Positions 8,431-16,738 of a stretch of DNA of 33,830 nucleotides are shown in pieces (the first letter of the stretch is position 1; the number at the start of each line of letters is the position of its first letter). Origin of the DNA: Mucilaginibacter sp. (GTDB lineage: Bacteria; Bacteroidota; Bacteroidia; Sphingobacteriales; Sphingobacteriaceae); assembly GCA_028287895.1 (NCBI GenBank), contig JAQBOV010000080.1, positions 1 through 33,830 on the forward strand, given 5' to 3'. The position numbers were made by a program, and so were the translations under genes. The notes below the pieces were generated by a model. That model saw only the letters and a list, made by a program, of their open reading frames with translations. It ran no database searches and had not been told where the DNA came from.

Positions 8431-9711
8431 TTATTGCTGATTAAAAAATGGTGTCCCGGTAGCGTAGTTTAGCTGCTCGAGCGAAATGACGCGGTTGAGC
8501 AGCAGGTTATTTAACTGTATGGTATTGGTTTTATAAGAATCATAAAAGTCAAGGAACTCCAGCATACTGATATTCCGCTTTTGGTAATTCTTAAAAACTT
8601 CCTGTATCAGGTGGTTAAAATCATCTTTAAATTGGGGATCAAAACTGTTATATAATTTCTCCAGCCTCAGGGCGCCCTGATAATTGGTGGCCACGTCGCT
8701 TTCTACCTGGTTCTGCTGACTTTGCAGTTGAACCCTGCTTTGATCTATAGCGATGCGGGCCTGCTTGATCCCGCCCTGGTTACGATTGAACAGTGGCAGA
8801 CTGAATGCTAAACCGGCACTCATAAAATTATTTCCATACGAGCCCAGTTTGTCGTAATTGAACGATAAAGAAACGTCAGGAACAGCGGTGGCTTTCTGGA
8901 GCTTCAGGTTCAGGTTACTGTAGTCAACTGCGGCTTTAGTATATCTCAAATCATAGCGATTGGCATAGGCAGAATCAAGCAACCGGCGATAAGGAACCTG
9001 GGCCACCTGTGGTTCATTATCATCTAAATTAACCTGCGGTTCGATATAGGTACCGGGCGATGCTTTTATCAGCAATTTCAACTCACTTTGCGTAGTGTCA
9101 ATGCCGGTTAGTAAACCATTGTATTCCGTTTGAAGCGAATAGAGTTGTGACTGGATACGCAGAACTTCCTTTTGAGCGATATTTCCTTTGGCATACTGTT
9201 GTTTAAAAACAGAAAGCGTTTTGGATAAAGAGCTGATCTCCTCATTATAAACTTTAGCCGATTGCCGTTGAAAATAAATCGTATAAAAATCATTTCTGAG
9301 TGTGAATTTTAAAGTACGCAGCAGATCAAAAAATTGGTATTTGGCCTGCTCTACACCAATTTTGGCCAGCTGGATATTTTTATTGCGTTTGCCTGCAGTA
9401 AAAAAAAGCTGCGATACACTGAAGGATTGCTCGCTGAAAGCATTGGGCACGACCCCGGTTGTGTGGATGCCATTGGCAAAACTGAAATCCGGGTTTTGGA
9501 AAAGACGGGCCGTAATGACCTGTGCACCGGCATTATCGATGTTATACCGCTGAATAATAAGACTAAGGTTGTTTTTTATAAATTGATCTTCGGCCTGCTT
9601 AACACTCAGCTTTAGTGTATCGCTTGCCGGGACCTGCGCAAAGGCAGTCGTCCCGGCAGCTATACACACTATTTGCAGCAATAGAAGGGCTCGAATTAAC
9701 TTTCGATGCAT
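8431..9711 (-). CDS. TolC family outer-membrane efflux protein
   Basis: Outer-membrane channel of the metal efflux system, 426 residues. A signal peptide (residues 1-25, ending TAFAQ) is followed by SVKQAEDQFIKNNLSL, the usual first helix of the outer-membrane factor family. Two similar halves with long coiled-coil helices follow, for example VDYSNLNLKLQKATAVPDVS and SLPLFNRNQGGIKQAR, the latter being the conserved P-L-F-N/D-R-x-x-G motif. It is the first gene of the leftward operon. Its promoter region contains an exact -7 box and an ordered array of 11-bp repeats, which suggests control by an OmpR-type response regulator. Confidence 0.92.
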   Translation of the reverse strand: MHRKLIRALLLLQIVCIAAGTTAFAQVPASDTLKLSVKQAEDQFIKNNLSLIIQRYNIDNAGAQVITARLFQNPDFSFANGIHTTGVVPNAFSEQSFSVSQLFFTAGKRNKNIQLAKIGVEQAKYQFFDLLRTLKFTLRNDFYTIYFQRQSAKVYNEEISSLSKTLSVFKQQYAKGNIAQKEVLRIQSQLYSLQTEYNGLLTGIDTTQSELKLLIKASPGTYIEPQVNLDDNEPQVAQVPYRRLLDSAYANRYDLRYTKAAVDYSNLNLKLQKATAVPDVSLSFNYDKLGSYGNNFMSAGLAFSLPLFNRNQGGIKQARIAIDQSRVQLQSQQNQVESDVATNYQGALRLEKLYNSFDPQFKDDFNHLIQEVFKNYQKRNISMLEFLDFYDSYKTNTIQLNNLLLNRVISLEQLNYATGTPFFNQQ

Positions 9712-9725
9712 ATTTTATTTTTATG

Positions 9726-9733
9726 CAAAAGTA
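9726..9733 (-). promoter_or_regulatory. -7 promoter box of the metal efflux operon
   Basis: Read on the minus strand the sequence is TACTTTTG, an exact TAnnTTTG match, 15 bp upstream of the tolC-like ATG (9711). The -33 region of this promoter falls inside the 11-bp repeat array at 9744-9787, an arrangement typical of promoters needing an activator. Confidence 0.65.
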
Positions 9734-9743
9734 GATTGGGCGT

Positions 9744-9787
9744 ATTAAAGCGAAATTAAAGCCGGATTAGAAAGCGATTAGAATTGA
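9744..9787. promoter_or_regulatory. Four ATTA repeats at 11-bp intervals, candidate response-regulator site
   Basis: ATTAAAGCGAA (9744), ATTAAAGCCGG (9755), ATTAGAAAGCG (9766) and ATTAGAATTGA (9777) begin exactly 11 bp apart. The first two share ATTAAAGC, the last two share ATTAGAA. Tandem half-sites with 11-bp phasing are the known binding mode of OmpR/PhoB-family regulators. The array covers the expected -33 region and the sequence upstream of the efflux promoter, and an OmpR-type regulator is encoded in the same locus (11896-12579). That this regulator binds here is inference. Confidence 0.6.
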
Positions 9788-9866
9788 TACGGAAGCAAAA
9801 ACGGTCTTGTTTAAGCAGCTGCAGAGCTTACATTATTTTTCTATATTTTTATGGTAATTCTGATTG

Positions 9867-10556
9867 ATGAGCATGGATCAACCAAATACCATACGTAACT
9901 TCACCTTGCTATTAGCTATTGTTGCCGGTTTTTGCGATACGATAACATTCGTTACCTCGCAGGAATTTTCAGCACATGTTACGGGCAATTTTATAATATT
10001 TGCTTATGATATTATAAAAGGTGCAGATACAAGCTCATGGATAAAGCTGATATCTTTCCCGGTATTCGTCATAGCAGTGATAACAGGCGGGTGGGTTATC
10101 AGTAAAACATCCGGTAAATGTTCCATTTTGTTATTGGAGGGTGTTATCCTGGCTGTCACGGGCTTTATCATGCTGATACTTAAATTAAAACATTTGGATT
10201 CAGTATGGCTGGAGTATGGTCTAGTGATGCCGGTCGTATTTGCCATGGGCTTACAAAATGCTTTCGGCAAGCTTTTCGGTAAAGAAACCTACGGCCCTAC
10301 AACCATGATGACCGGCAACGTCACGCAGGCAGCACTTGACCTTTGGGAAATTCAGAAGGCAAAATTCAGTAATGATATGCTGCTGAAAAGATTTAAAAAT
10401 CAGTCCTATACCATTGGCGGTTTTTTGATTGGATGCTTATTAGGGGCGGTAACGGGCGAAATAGCAGGCTTAAGCGCAGTGTTGCTGCCTGGTATTGCTT
10501 TAATAATCTATCCAAAGAAATTGGATGTCTCCCGTTCCGCTCAAATCGCAAACTGA
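9867..10556 (+). CDS. DUF1275 (YoaK-like) membrane protein
   Basis: Hydrophobic protein of about 229 residues with roughly six membrane segments. The opening FTLLLAIVAGFCDTITFV, followed by FSAHVTGNFIIFA, is the signature of DUF1275 (TM1: A-G-x-x-D; then H-x-T-G-N). A second T-G-N occurs in MMTGNVTQAALDL. No biochemical function is established for the family. It is divergent from the efflux operon and ends 16 bp inside the tail of the sensor kinase gene on the opposite strand. This tight placement inside a metal-efflux locus suggests, but does not prove, a related role. ATG at 9867 or 9873 is the likely start; a TTG just before is less likely. Confidence 0.85.
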   Translation: MSMDQPNTIRNFTLLLAIVAGFCDTITFVTSQEFSAHVTGNFIIFAYDIIKGADTSSWIKLISFPVFVIAVITGGWVISKTSGKCSILLLEGVILAVTGFIMLILKLKHLDSVWLEYGLVMPVVFAMGLQNAFGKLFGKETYGPTTMMTGNVTQAALDLWEIQKAKFSNDMLLKRFKNQSYTIGGFLIGCLLGAVTGEIAGLSAVLLPGIALIIYPKKLDVSRSAQIAN

Positions 10557-11899
10557 ATCGTAATGGCAGTACCTTTGCCCGCCTCTGACTTGACGCTGAT
10601 TTGCCCGTTATACAGCAGAATGATTTTACCGGTAATATACATGCCTATGCCGCTTCCCTGATAATCTTTTACATTGCTGCCCCTGTAAAACGACTCGAAC
10701 ACTTTCCCGAGTTCATCAGCCGGGATGCCAATGCCGGAATCGGTAATGGTAATGCTGATCTGGCTGTCATCGGCATACAGATCACACTGAACCCGTTGCT
10801 TATCTGAAAACTTGTAAGCATTACTGATGATATTGTTCAAAGCGATCGTTAACAAAGCTTTATTAGCCGGTATCTGTAATTTTTCGGGATCATCAGGTAA
10901 ATGCTGTATACTGACTGCGAAAAGCCCTTTGCCCAATTTGTTTGTCCATTGGTCGGCCAGTTCCCATATCAGTTCGTCCATAGCCACCGGGCTTAATGCA
11001 GCCCGGGTATAGCTCATATCTACCTGGGCCAGTTCCATTAAGCCGGTAATGGTTTCATTCAGGCCTTCGGCATCATTCAGCACAGATGTTAAAACCTGTT
11101 CATATTCTTCAGTTGTGCGGGCTTTGTTCAATGCCACTTCTATTTCGCCGATAATGCTGGTGACGGGTGTTTTCAACTCGTGTGAGGCATTGGTAACATA
11201 GGTCTGCTGAACCTCAAATGCATTGTCGAGGTGTTTTAATAACCGATTGAAATTTTGAGCTAATTTGCTGATCTCGTCTTTACCGCTGCCTTCGGTGATG
11301 CGTAAACTAAGATTACCGGCGCGGACCTGCTGCATCTGTTCAATCATGTCATCAATTGGTTCCAGCGCTTTTTTGGCAAACCACCGGCCTATAAAAAATA
11401 GCCCGGTGATAACCAAAACAAACATAAAGAGCATAATTTCAACCAGGTCATTTATCCGGCGATGCCCTTGTATATCAACCGCCGATGTCAGGATAACAAA
11501 ATTTCCCTGGTTATCATTGTAATAAACTCCTACTGTCTGCCGGTCGCCCTCGGTCAATTCAAGTTGTTTTTTTCTGCGCACCTGGTCTATCACATCGCTG
11601 CTCCAGTATTGCTGCCGGTCGCTGATAAAGGATGCGGCATTGCTTTCGTTATAAATACGCGTCACTTCGCCGGGAAGCTGTTTCAGATAGCGTTCGCGAA
11701 CATGGCTCAATGAATCAGGCGATATCTCATCCGCCTCCAGGTATAATTGTGCTGCAACTTTGGCCCTGTCCGTTAAACGTCCATAAAAATCACTTTTAGC
11801 AAACGAATTGAATGTAATAAGGATGATCGCTAAGGCAATCAGCATGATCACCACGCTGATCAGTGTAAAATAAAGCGCAAGCCGGTCTTTTATTTTCAT
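10541..11899 (-). CDS. Sensor histidine kinase (metal efflux locus)
   Basis: Membrane sensor kinase of 452 residues. Order: TM1 (about 12-32), a periplasmic sensing domain of about 110 residues, TM2 (about 150-170), HAMP, HisKA with the phosphorylatable His240 in ASHELKTPVTSI, and a HATPase domain with the N box (NNIISNAYKFS), G1 box (DSGIGIPADE) and G2 box (GSGIGMYITG). The sensing domain has no obvious metal-binding cluster such as paired His or Cys. The start codon overlaps the stop of the response regulator gene by ATGA, indicating translational coupling. Its 3' end overlaps the opposing DUF1275 gene by 16 bp. Location beside a metal RND operon suggests it senses periplasmic metal or envelope stress. 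Confidence 0.92.
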   Translation of the reverse strand: MKIKDRLALYFTLISVVIMLIALAIILITFNSFAKSDFYGRLTDRAKVAAQLYLEADEISPDSLSHVRERYLKQLPGEVTRIYNESNAASFISDRQQYWSSDVIDQVRRKKQLELTEGDRQTVGVYYNDNQGNFVILTSAVDIQGHRRINDLVEIMLFMFVLVITGLFFIGRWFAKKALEPIDDMIEQMQQVRAGNLSLRITEGSGKDEISKLAQNFNRLLKHLDNAFEVQQTYVTNASHELKTPVTSIIGEIEVALNKARTTEEYEQVLTSVLNDAEGLNETITGLMELAQVDMSYTRAALSPVAMDELIWELADQWTNKLGKGLFAVSIQHLPDDPEKLQIPANKALLTIALNNIISNAYKFSDKQRVQCDLYADDSQISITITDSGIGIPADELGKVFESFYRGSNVKDYQGSGIGMYITGKIILLYNGQISVKSEAGKGTAITIQFAI

Positions 11900-12579
11900 T
11901 TATTGGCTTGTTTTAAAATATAGCCCATGCCAATAACGGTATGGATCAGCTTGCTTTTAAAATCCTTTTCGATCTTTTTGCGCAGGTAATTGATGTACAC
12001 ATCAATAAAATTTGTACCGGTATCAAATCCTATTTCCCACACTTTTTCGGCAATATATTCCCGTGATAAAATTTTATTGGGGTTTTGCATAAACAGCTCC
12101 AGTAAGGTATACTCTTTAGCAGTGAGCGTGATCTTTTTGCCGTCTCTTTCGGCGGTCTTACTCCAGGTATCCAGTTTCAGGTCATTAAATACCAATAAAT
12201 GATTGCCTTCCGTATTTTTATTACGCCGCTGCAGCGCTTCTATTCGTGCAAGCAGTTCGCTAAAGTGAAACGGTTTTACCAGGTAATCGTCCGCCCCGGC
12301 TTTAAGTCCGGATACTTTGTCATGTACCTGGTTCAATGCGGTAAGCATCAGTATTGGGGTATTGCCGTCCGTTAGTCTGATGTGGCGGCACAGCTCAATG
12401 CCGTTTGTGTCGGGCAGCATCACATCCATTATCAGCAGATCAAAAGGTTCCTGACTGATCAATTTTTGAGCACTTAGCCCGTCGTTGGCTGTTTTGACCG
12501 TATAGCCATGTTCCTCCAATCCTTTGCAGATAAAAGCAGCTACCTTTTGTTCGTCCTCAATTAAACAGATGTGATTCAT
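11896..12579 (-). CDS. OmpR family response regulator
   Basis: DNA-binding response regulator of 227 residues. The receiver domain has acidic residues Glu8, Asp9 (IEDE), phospho-acceptor Asp52 in LLIMDVMLPD, and Lys102 in YLVKPF. The C-terminal winged helix (LTAKEYTLLELFMQNPNKIL, then VDVYINYLRKKI-like wing residues) is of the OmpR/PhoB/CusR type. The first in-frame ATG is 12588, but MNHICLIEDE at 12579 is the conserved beginning, so that start is preferred. It forms an operon with the kinase through an ATGA overlap. The 11-bp-spaced ATTA repeats before the efflux operon are its best candidate target. Confidence 0.93.
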   Translation of the reverse strand: MNHICLIEDEQKVAAFICKGLEEHGYTVKTANDGLSAQKLISQEPFDLLIMDVMLPDTNGIELCRHIRLTDGNTPILMLTALNQVHDKVSGLKAGADDYLVKPFHFSELLARIEALQRRNKNTEGNHLLVFNDLKLDTWSKTAERDGKKITLTAKEYTLLELFMQNPNKILSREYIAEKVWEIGFDTGTNFIDVYINYLRKKIEKDFKSKLIHTVIGMGYILKQANK

Positions 12580-12742
12580 AATGAACAAATATGATAATAT
12601 TAAGCTTGATTTTATTAAACGTTAAATGGTGGCCGGCGTATATACAGAGATCGGTAAGTGCTATCTGAGACGCTACGAACGATGAATTGATACACAATCC
12701 ATTCAAATGATTATAATTGTAAAGCGAAAATGATACAGATTT

Positions 12743-13171
12743 ATGCATAAAATAACGCCATTCCACGTAGCTGTGCCGGTATATGACCTGGAAGAAGCCA
12801 GAGCGTTTTACCGCGAAGTTTTAGGTTGCACCGAAGGCCGGACCGATAAACTTTGGACCGACTTTAATTTATACGGGCACCAATTCGTTATTCACTACAA
12901 ACCAAGGCCCCAAACTACAAGCGGGCAACATACCAATCCGGTTGACGGACATGATGTGCCTGTTCCGCATTTCGGCGTAGTGCTGGAATGGGACGAATGG
13001 GAAAAACTGGCTCAGCGCCTTAAAAAGCACGGGGTGAAATTTATTATTGAGCCGTATATCCGTTTTAAAGGCCTGCCCGGTGAACAGGCGACTATGTTTT
13101 TTGAGGACCCTTCCGCCAATGCATTGGAATTCAAGGCATTTAAGGACATCGGACAATTGTTTGCCAAATAG
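12743..13171 (+). CDS. VOC family (glyoxalase-like) protein
   Basis: Small cytoplasmic protein of 142 residues made of the two beta-alpha-beta-beta-beta units of the vicinal oxygen chelate fold. [22 protein letters not shown] is the standard first unit with a metal-ligand His at residue 8. [20 protein letters not shown] begins the second unit with its His. [15 protein letters not shown] supplies the C-terminal Glu ligand. Members include dioxygenases, lyases and glyoxalases, and the substrate cannot be told from sequence. It stands alone, divergent from the two-component genes and about 130 bp before the NagB-like gene. Confidence 0.85.
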   Translation: MHKITPFHVAVPVYDLEEARAFYREVLGCTEGRTDKLWTDFNLYGHQFVIHYKPRPQTTSGQHTNPVDGHDVPVPHFGVVLEWDEWEKLAQRLKKHGVKFIIEPYIRFKGLPGEQATMFFEDPSANALEFKAFKDIGQLFAK

Positions 13172-13260
13172 GCTAAATCCGCTTACACTATCTCCCCAAA
13201 TTGATTAATTCATGCCAGTATTAATCCAATAATGGCTTAATAGTTTATCAAAAGGATTTT

Positions 13261-13268
13261 TATATTTG
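13261..13268 (+). promoter_or_regulatory. -7 promoter box of the NagB-like/GMC operon
   Basis: TATATTTG is an exact TAnnTTTG match, 33 bp before the ATG at 13302. The -33 region (about 13239) reads GTTTA, a weak match. It probably drives the isomerase-like gene and the GMC gene 5 bp after it. Confidence 0.5.
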
Positions 13269-13301
13269 GTCAACAACCGCCAATTATAAATTTTCTTTTT
13301 T

Positions 13302-14006
13302 ATGAATATAAACCGGTGTAATACGCTTGCTGAATTAAATGAACTTGCCTCGGCCCTGATCATCCATGAATTGCAAGTTAAGCCGGCATCGCTGGTATGC
13401 GCCGCTACCGGGAACTCGCCCACGGGCGTTTATCAAAAACTGGTTGAAAAGAAAGATTCAATAGCTGTTGATAGTTTGACCTTTATTAAACTGGATGAGT
13501 GGTATGGCCTGGGTATTGATGATGCCGGATCATGCGAATACTACCTTCACAAAAATTTGTTAGAACCGTTGAAGATTTCTCCTGCAAAATATATTGCCTT
13601 TGATGGTAAAAGCGAGGATGCTGAAAAAGAATGCAGCCGGGTAGCAAATTACCTGGACGAGCATGGCCCTATAGACCTTTGTATTTTAGGACTTGGTCAA
13701 AACGGCCACATCGCTTTTAACGAACCTGCGGAAAATTTGCAACCACGCACACATTTAGGCACCTTGAGCGAAACCTCCTTAACCCATGCCATGGTTAAGG
13801 GAACAGATGCCCACCTCAAATTTGGGCTGACCCTGGGTATGGCCGATATTCTGCAGTCAAAAAAAATAATATTGCTGGTGAACGGCAGGCACAAGAATGC
13901 GGTAATGGGAAAACTTTTGGAACAAAAAATAAGCACCCAGCTACCGGCTTCTTTTTTATGGCTGCATGCAGCTGTGGAATGTTTTTATTGTGCTAATGAT
14001 AATTAA
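13302..14006 (+). CDS. NagB/AgaI-like sugar-phosphate isomerase-deaminase family protein
   Basis: Cytoplasmic protein of 234 residues in the NagB/RpiA/6-phosphogluconolactonase fold. ATGNSPTGVYQKL is the phosphate loop, IKLDEWYGL carries the Asp65-Glu66 pair, and GLGQNGHIAFNEPAENL is the active-site segment. Compared with E. coli NagB (Asp141, His143, Glu148), the aligned residues are Asn134, His136 and Glu141, so the first Asp is replaced by Asn, as I recall for galactosamine-6-phosphate (AgaI-like) enzymes. It may act on GlcN6P, GalN6P or a phosphogluconolactone; sequence alone does not decide. It lies 5 bp before a GMC oxidoreductase gene, so both should be on one transcript. Confidence 0.85.
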   Translation: MNINRCNTLAELNELASALIIHELQVKPASLVCAATGNSPTGVYQKLVEKKDSIAVDSLTFIKLDEWYGLGIDDAGSCEYYLHKNLLEPLKISPAKYIAFDGKSEDAEKECSRVANYLDEHGPIDLCILGLGQNGHIAFNEPAENLQPRTHLGTLSETSLTHAMVKGTDAHLKFGLTLGMADILQSKKIILLVNGRHKNAVMGKLLEQKISTQLPASFLWLHAAVECFYCANDN

Positions 14007-14011
14007 CGATT

Positions 14012-15706
14012 ATGGGAAAAGGGACGGAAAAACATACCTATGATGCCATAGTAATTGGCTCGGGTATCAGTGGCGGCTGGGCCGCAAAGGAGTTATGCGA
14101 GCTGGGTGTAAAAACCCTGATATTAGAACGGGGGAGAAATATTGAACATATCATAGATTATCCAACAGCAACCAAAGCTCCCTGGGATTTTCCTCATCGG
14201 ATGGAGGAGCCCTTACAGGTTTTAAAAGATAACCCGGTGGTCAGTAAATGCTATGCTTTTGGCGAGGATACACAACACTTTTTTGTAAAGGATAGGGAAC
14301 ACCCTTATATACAGGAAAGGCCTTTCGACTGGATACGCGGCTATCAGGTGGGCGGTAAATCCATTATCTGGGGGCGTGCCTGCCAGCGATGGAGCAATTT
14401 TGAGTTTTCCGCACCTGAACGATATGGCTATGCGATTGACTGGCCCGTCCGCTATCAGGATATAGCTCCCTGGTATTCGCATGTAGAAAGGTTCTCCGGC
14501 ATCTGCGGTGACAGGGACGGTTTGGAAGCATTACCTGACGGCGACTATCTGCCGCCGTTTGAGCTGAGCTGCGTGGAGGAGGAGATACAAAAAAAAATAA
14601 AGGCCCATTATAAGGATCGCTTTATGGTAAAAACCCGCTGGGCACATTTAACCCAACCCGGACCCATCCATTTACAGCAAGGCCGCGGACAGTGCCAGGC
14701 GCGGGATCTTTGTACCCGCGGCTGCCCTTTTGGCGGATACTTCAGTTCGGTTTCGTCCACATTGCCCTGGGCCAAAAAGACAGGTAATTTAACCATACGG
14801 CCATTTTCGGTGGTGCATTCGGTTATTTATGATGAGAAAAAAGGCAAGGCTGCCGGCGTGCGCATTATCGATGCCAATACCAAACAGGAAGTTGAATATT
14901 ATGCCAGAGTGATCTTCCTGAACGCGGCCTGTTTAAATACGAATCTGATCTTGTTGAATTCTGCTTCCTCACGTTTTCCAAATGGGTTAGGCAATGATAA
15001 TGGTTTATTAGGAAAATATATTGCTTTCCAGAATTACCGGGCAAGTGTTCATGGACACTATGAAGGATTCGGGGATAAATACTATTACGGCCGTAATCCG
15101 ACAAACCCGATCATTGCCAATTACCGCAACCTGCATAAACAGGATACCGATTATTTGGGCGGCTTTTTAACCTTTGTTTACTCAAACCGCGGTAAAAAAG
15201 GATGGGATGAGGGCATTGGTGCTGATTTGAAAGATTCATTAACCGAACCGGGCCCCTGGAGAGCAGGTATGTATATGCAAGGTGAAACGATACCAAAACA
15301 GGCCAATCATGTGCGCTTGAGCAAAGACCAGAAAGATCCATGGGGTATTCCGCAACTGATCACCTCGGTAGGATATGATGACAATGACGATAAGATGGTG
15401 AAGGATTTTTTGGAGCAAAGCGCCGAAATGCTGGAAATAGCCGGGCTTAAGGATATTGTGAAACGCGATACCCACCAGGCGCCGGGATTGGATATCCACG
15501 AAATGGGCGGCTGCCGTATGGGGCATGATCCTAAAACATCCTTACTCAACAAGTGGAACCAGCTGCACTTATGTCATAACGTATTTGTCACTGACGGCGC
15601 CTGTATGACCAGCACCGGTAACCAAAGCCCGTCTATTTTATATATGGCGTTTGCCGCCAGGGCAGCTAACCATGCCGCAGGGGAGATGAAAAAAGGGAAT
15701 ATATAG
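14012..15706 (+). CDS. GMC family FAD oxidoreductase with CX5CX3C motif (copy 1)
   Basis: FAD-dependent sugar or alcohol dehydrogenase of 564 residues. AIVIGSGISGGWAAKELCE is the N-terminal FAD-binding Rossmann motif and GYQVGGKSIIWGRACQRWS the second FAD contact. The C-terminal HEMGGCRMG and TDGACMTSTGNQSPS hold the His and Asn that form the catalytic pair in GMC enzymes. Cys228, Cys234 and Cys238 (in CQARDLCTRGCPFGGYF) have the CX5CX3C spacing that binds [3Fe-4S] in bacterial FAD-glucose and fructose dehydrogenases. No signal peptide is visible, and the usual small subunit (gluconate 2-dehydrogenase subunit 3 type) is not encoded nearby. It is closely similar to the gene at 16739-18457. Substrate unknown; glycoside 3-oxidation is a reasonable guess. 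Confidence 0.88.
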   Translation: MGKGTEKHTYDAIVIGSGISGGWAAKELCELGVKTLILERGRNIEHIIDYPTATKAPWDFPHRMEEPLQVLKDNPVVSKCYAFGEDTQHFFVKDREHPYIQERPFDWIRGYQVGGKSIIWGRACQRWSNFEFSAPERYGYAIDWPVRYQDIAPWYSHVERFSGICGDRDGLEALPDGDYLPPFELSCVEEEIQKKIKAHYKDRFMVKTRWAHLTQPGPIHLQQGRGQCQARDLCTRGCPFGGYFSSVSSTLPWAKKTGNLTIRPFSVVHSVIYDEKKGKAAGVRIIDANTKQEVEYYARVIFLNAACLNTNLILLNSASSRFPNGLGNDNGLLGKYIAFQNYRASVHGHYEGFGDKYYYGRNPTNPIIANYRNLHKQDTDYLGGFLTFVYSNRGKKGWDEGIGADLKDSLTEPGPWRAGMYMQGETIPKQANHVRLSKDQKDPWGIPQLITSVGYDDNDDKMVKDFLEQSAEMLEIAGLKDIVKRDTHQAPGLDIHEMGGCRMGHDPKTSLLNKWNQLHLCHNVFVTDGACMTSTGNQSPSILYMAFAARAANHAAGEMKKGNI

Positions 15707-15758
15707 TTTAGTGATCAGTTAATCAGAGATCCGTGATCAGGTAGTCTTCCTTACCGGT

Positions 15759-16580
15759 CTAAAACCTGTGGTAGGGTTTTTCAAAAAACTCATCCACCAG
15801 TTTATTAAACTCATCCCGGTGCTGCTGTAAAGTAGGGTGGCCGGAGCCGGGCACCACCCACAAATACGCGCGCGGAATAGCCTGATATATTTTTGTGGTG
15901 TGCTCGATGGGGATGACGTCATGATCGCCGCAGATGATCAGAGACGGGCAGCTTACCGCTTTAAGGGCGGCAAAAGGAATATTTGGTTGCTCATAGTCGA
16001 GCATAAATATTTTCCAGTCGTTTTTCTCTTTAAGAGTGGTTCGTGGCTTGTTCTTATCGGTCTGGTATTGCTTTACCATATCTTTCCATGTGGAGGGGGT
16101 AAGACCCAGGGAATCAGGTGTAAGGTTAGCGCCGCTTGATGCGAGCTTGACTACCTTTTCGGGGTGGCGCATGGCCAGCAATAAAGCGTTGATGCCGCCG
16201 TCGCTCCAGCCGATTACATAGGCCGAATCAATGTGCATCTGATCAAGCAAAGCGGCGAAATCATCGGCCATCATTTCAAAACTTAATGAATCCCTGGAGT
16301 CTACCGATTTGCCATGCGACCGGCTATCTACTGCGATTACTTTGTATTTTTTTGAGAAATAGGGGATGTTTTGCCGGAAAGCACTTATACTGCCCCCATT
16401 ACCGTGGATTAGCAATAAAGGTTTTCCCGTCCCGTAAACTTCGGCATACATTTTTATGCCGCGTATCTTGTAATATTTTCCGGCTGCCGGGTTATCACCA
16501 TATTGAATACGATGTTGCCGGCTGCAGGCAATTTGGCCGAATAACAGAATAAGGATTAGGCTTAACAGTGCTTTATTCAT
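15759..16580 (-). CDS. Alpha/beta hydrolase, putative lipoprotein
   Basis: Serine hydrolase of 273 residues. The N-terminus MNKALLSLILILLFGQIACS is a lipoprotein signal with lipobox GQIAC and Cys19. The oxyanion segment LLIHGNGGS, the nucleophile elbow GWSDGG (Ser126), GDHDVI with the acid, and GSGHPTL with the catalytic His are all in order. It is likely anchored in the envelope, facing the periplasm or cell surface. Substrate is not predictable. The reading frame extends back to 16640, but the start at 16580 gives the signal peptide directly. It lies on the opposite strand between the two GMC genes, so it interrupts that tandem pair. Confidence 0.87.
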   Translation of the reverse strand: MNKALLSLILILLFGQIACSRQHRIQYGDNPAAGKYYKIRGIKMYAEVYGTGKPLLLIHGNGGSISAFRQNIPYFSKKYKVIAVDSRSHGKSVDSRDSLSFEMMADDFAALLDQMHIDSAYVIGWSDGGINALLLAMRHPEKVVKLASSGANLTPDSLGLTPSTWKDMVKQYQTDKNKPRTTLKEKNDWKIFMLDYEQPNIPFAALKAVSCPSLIICGDHDVIPIEHTTKIYQAIPRAYLWVVPGSGHPTLQQHRDEFNKLVDEFFEKPYHRF

Positions 16581-16694
16581 AATGGCATTTACTGACGAAT
16601 CGATAAATATAGAAAGAAGTTTTCTGATAAGTATTATCAAATTTCGTGGAGGGTATATTCGAAAAATATTACCTTTAAAGTTCCTTTGCCAGGG

Positions 16695-16708
16695 CCCGGC
16701 TAGCCGGG
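16695..16708. promoter_or_regulatory. Perfect 14-bp palindrome upstream of the second GMC gene
   Basis: CCCGGCTAGCCGGG is fully self-complementary, 30 bp before the ATG at 16739 and between the divergent hydrolase and GMC genes. It is much more GC-rich than the flanks. It could be an operator for a dimeric regulator or a short mRNA hairpin in the leader. Confidence 0.4.
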
Positions 16709-16738
16709 TAAAACCAATTTCAACCCGATTTAAGTTTA

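Noticed and set aside
15711..15740. GTGATCAG direct repeats after the first GMC gene as an attachment site
   Set aside because: Only 8 bp, no integrase or element between them, and such short repeats are common by chance.
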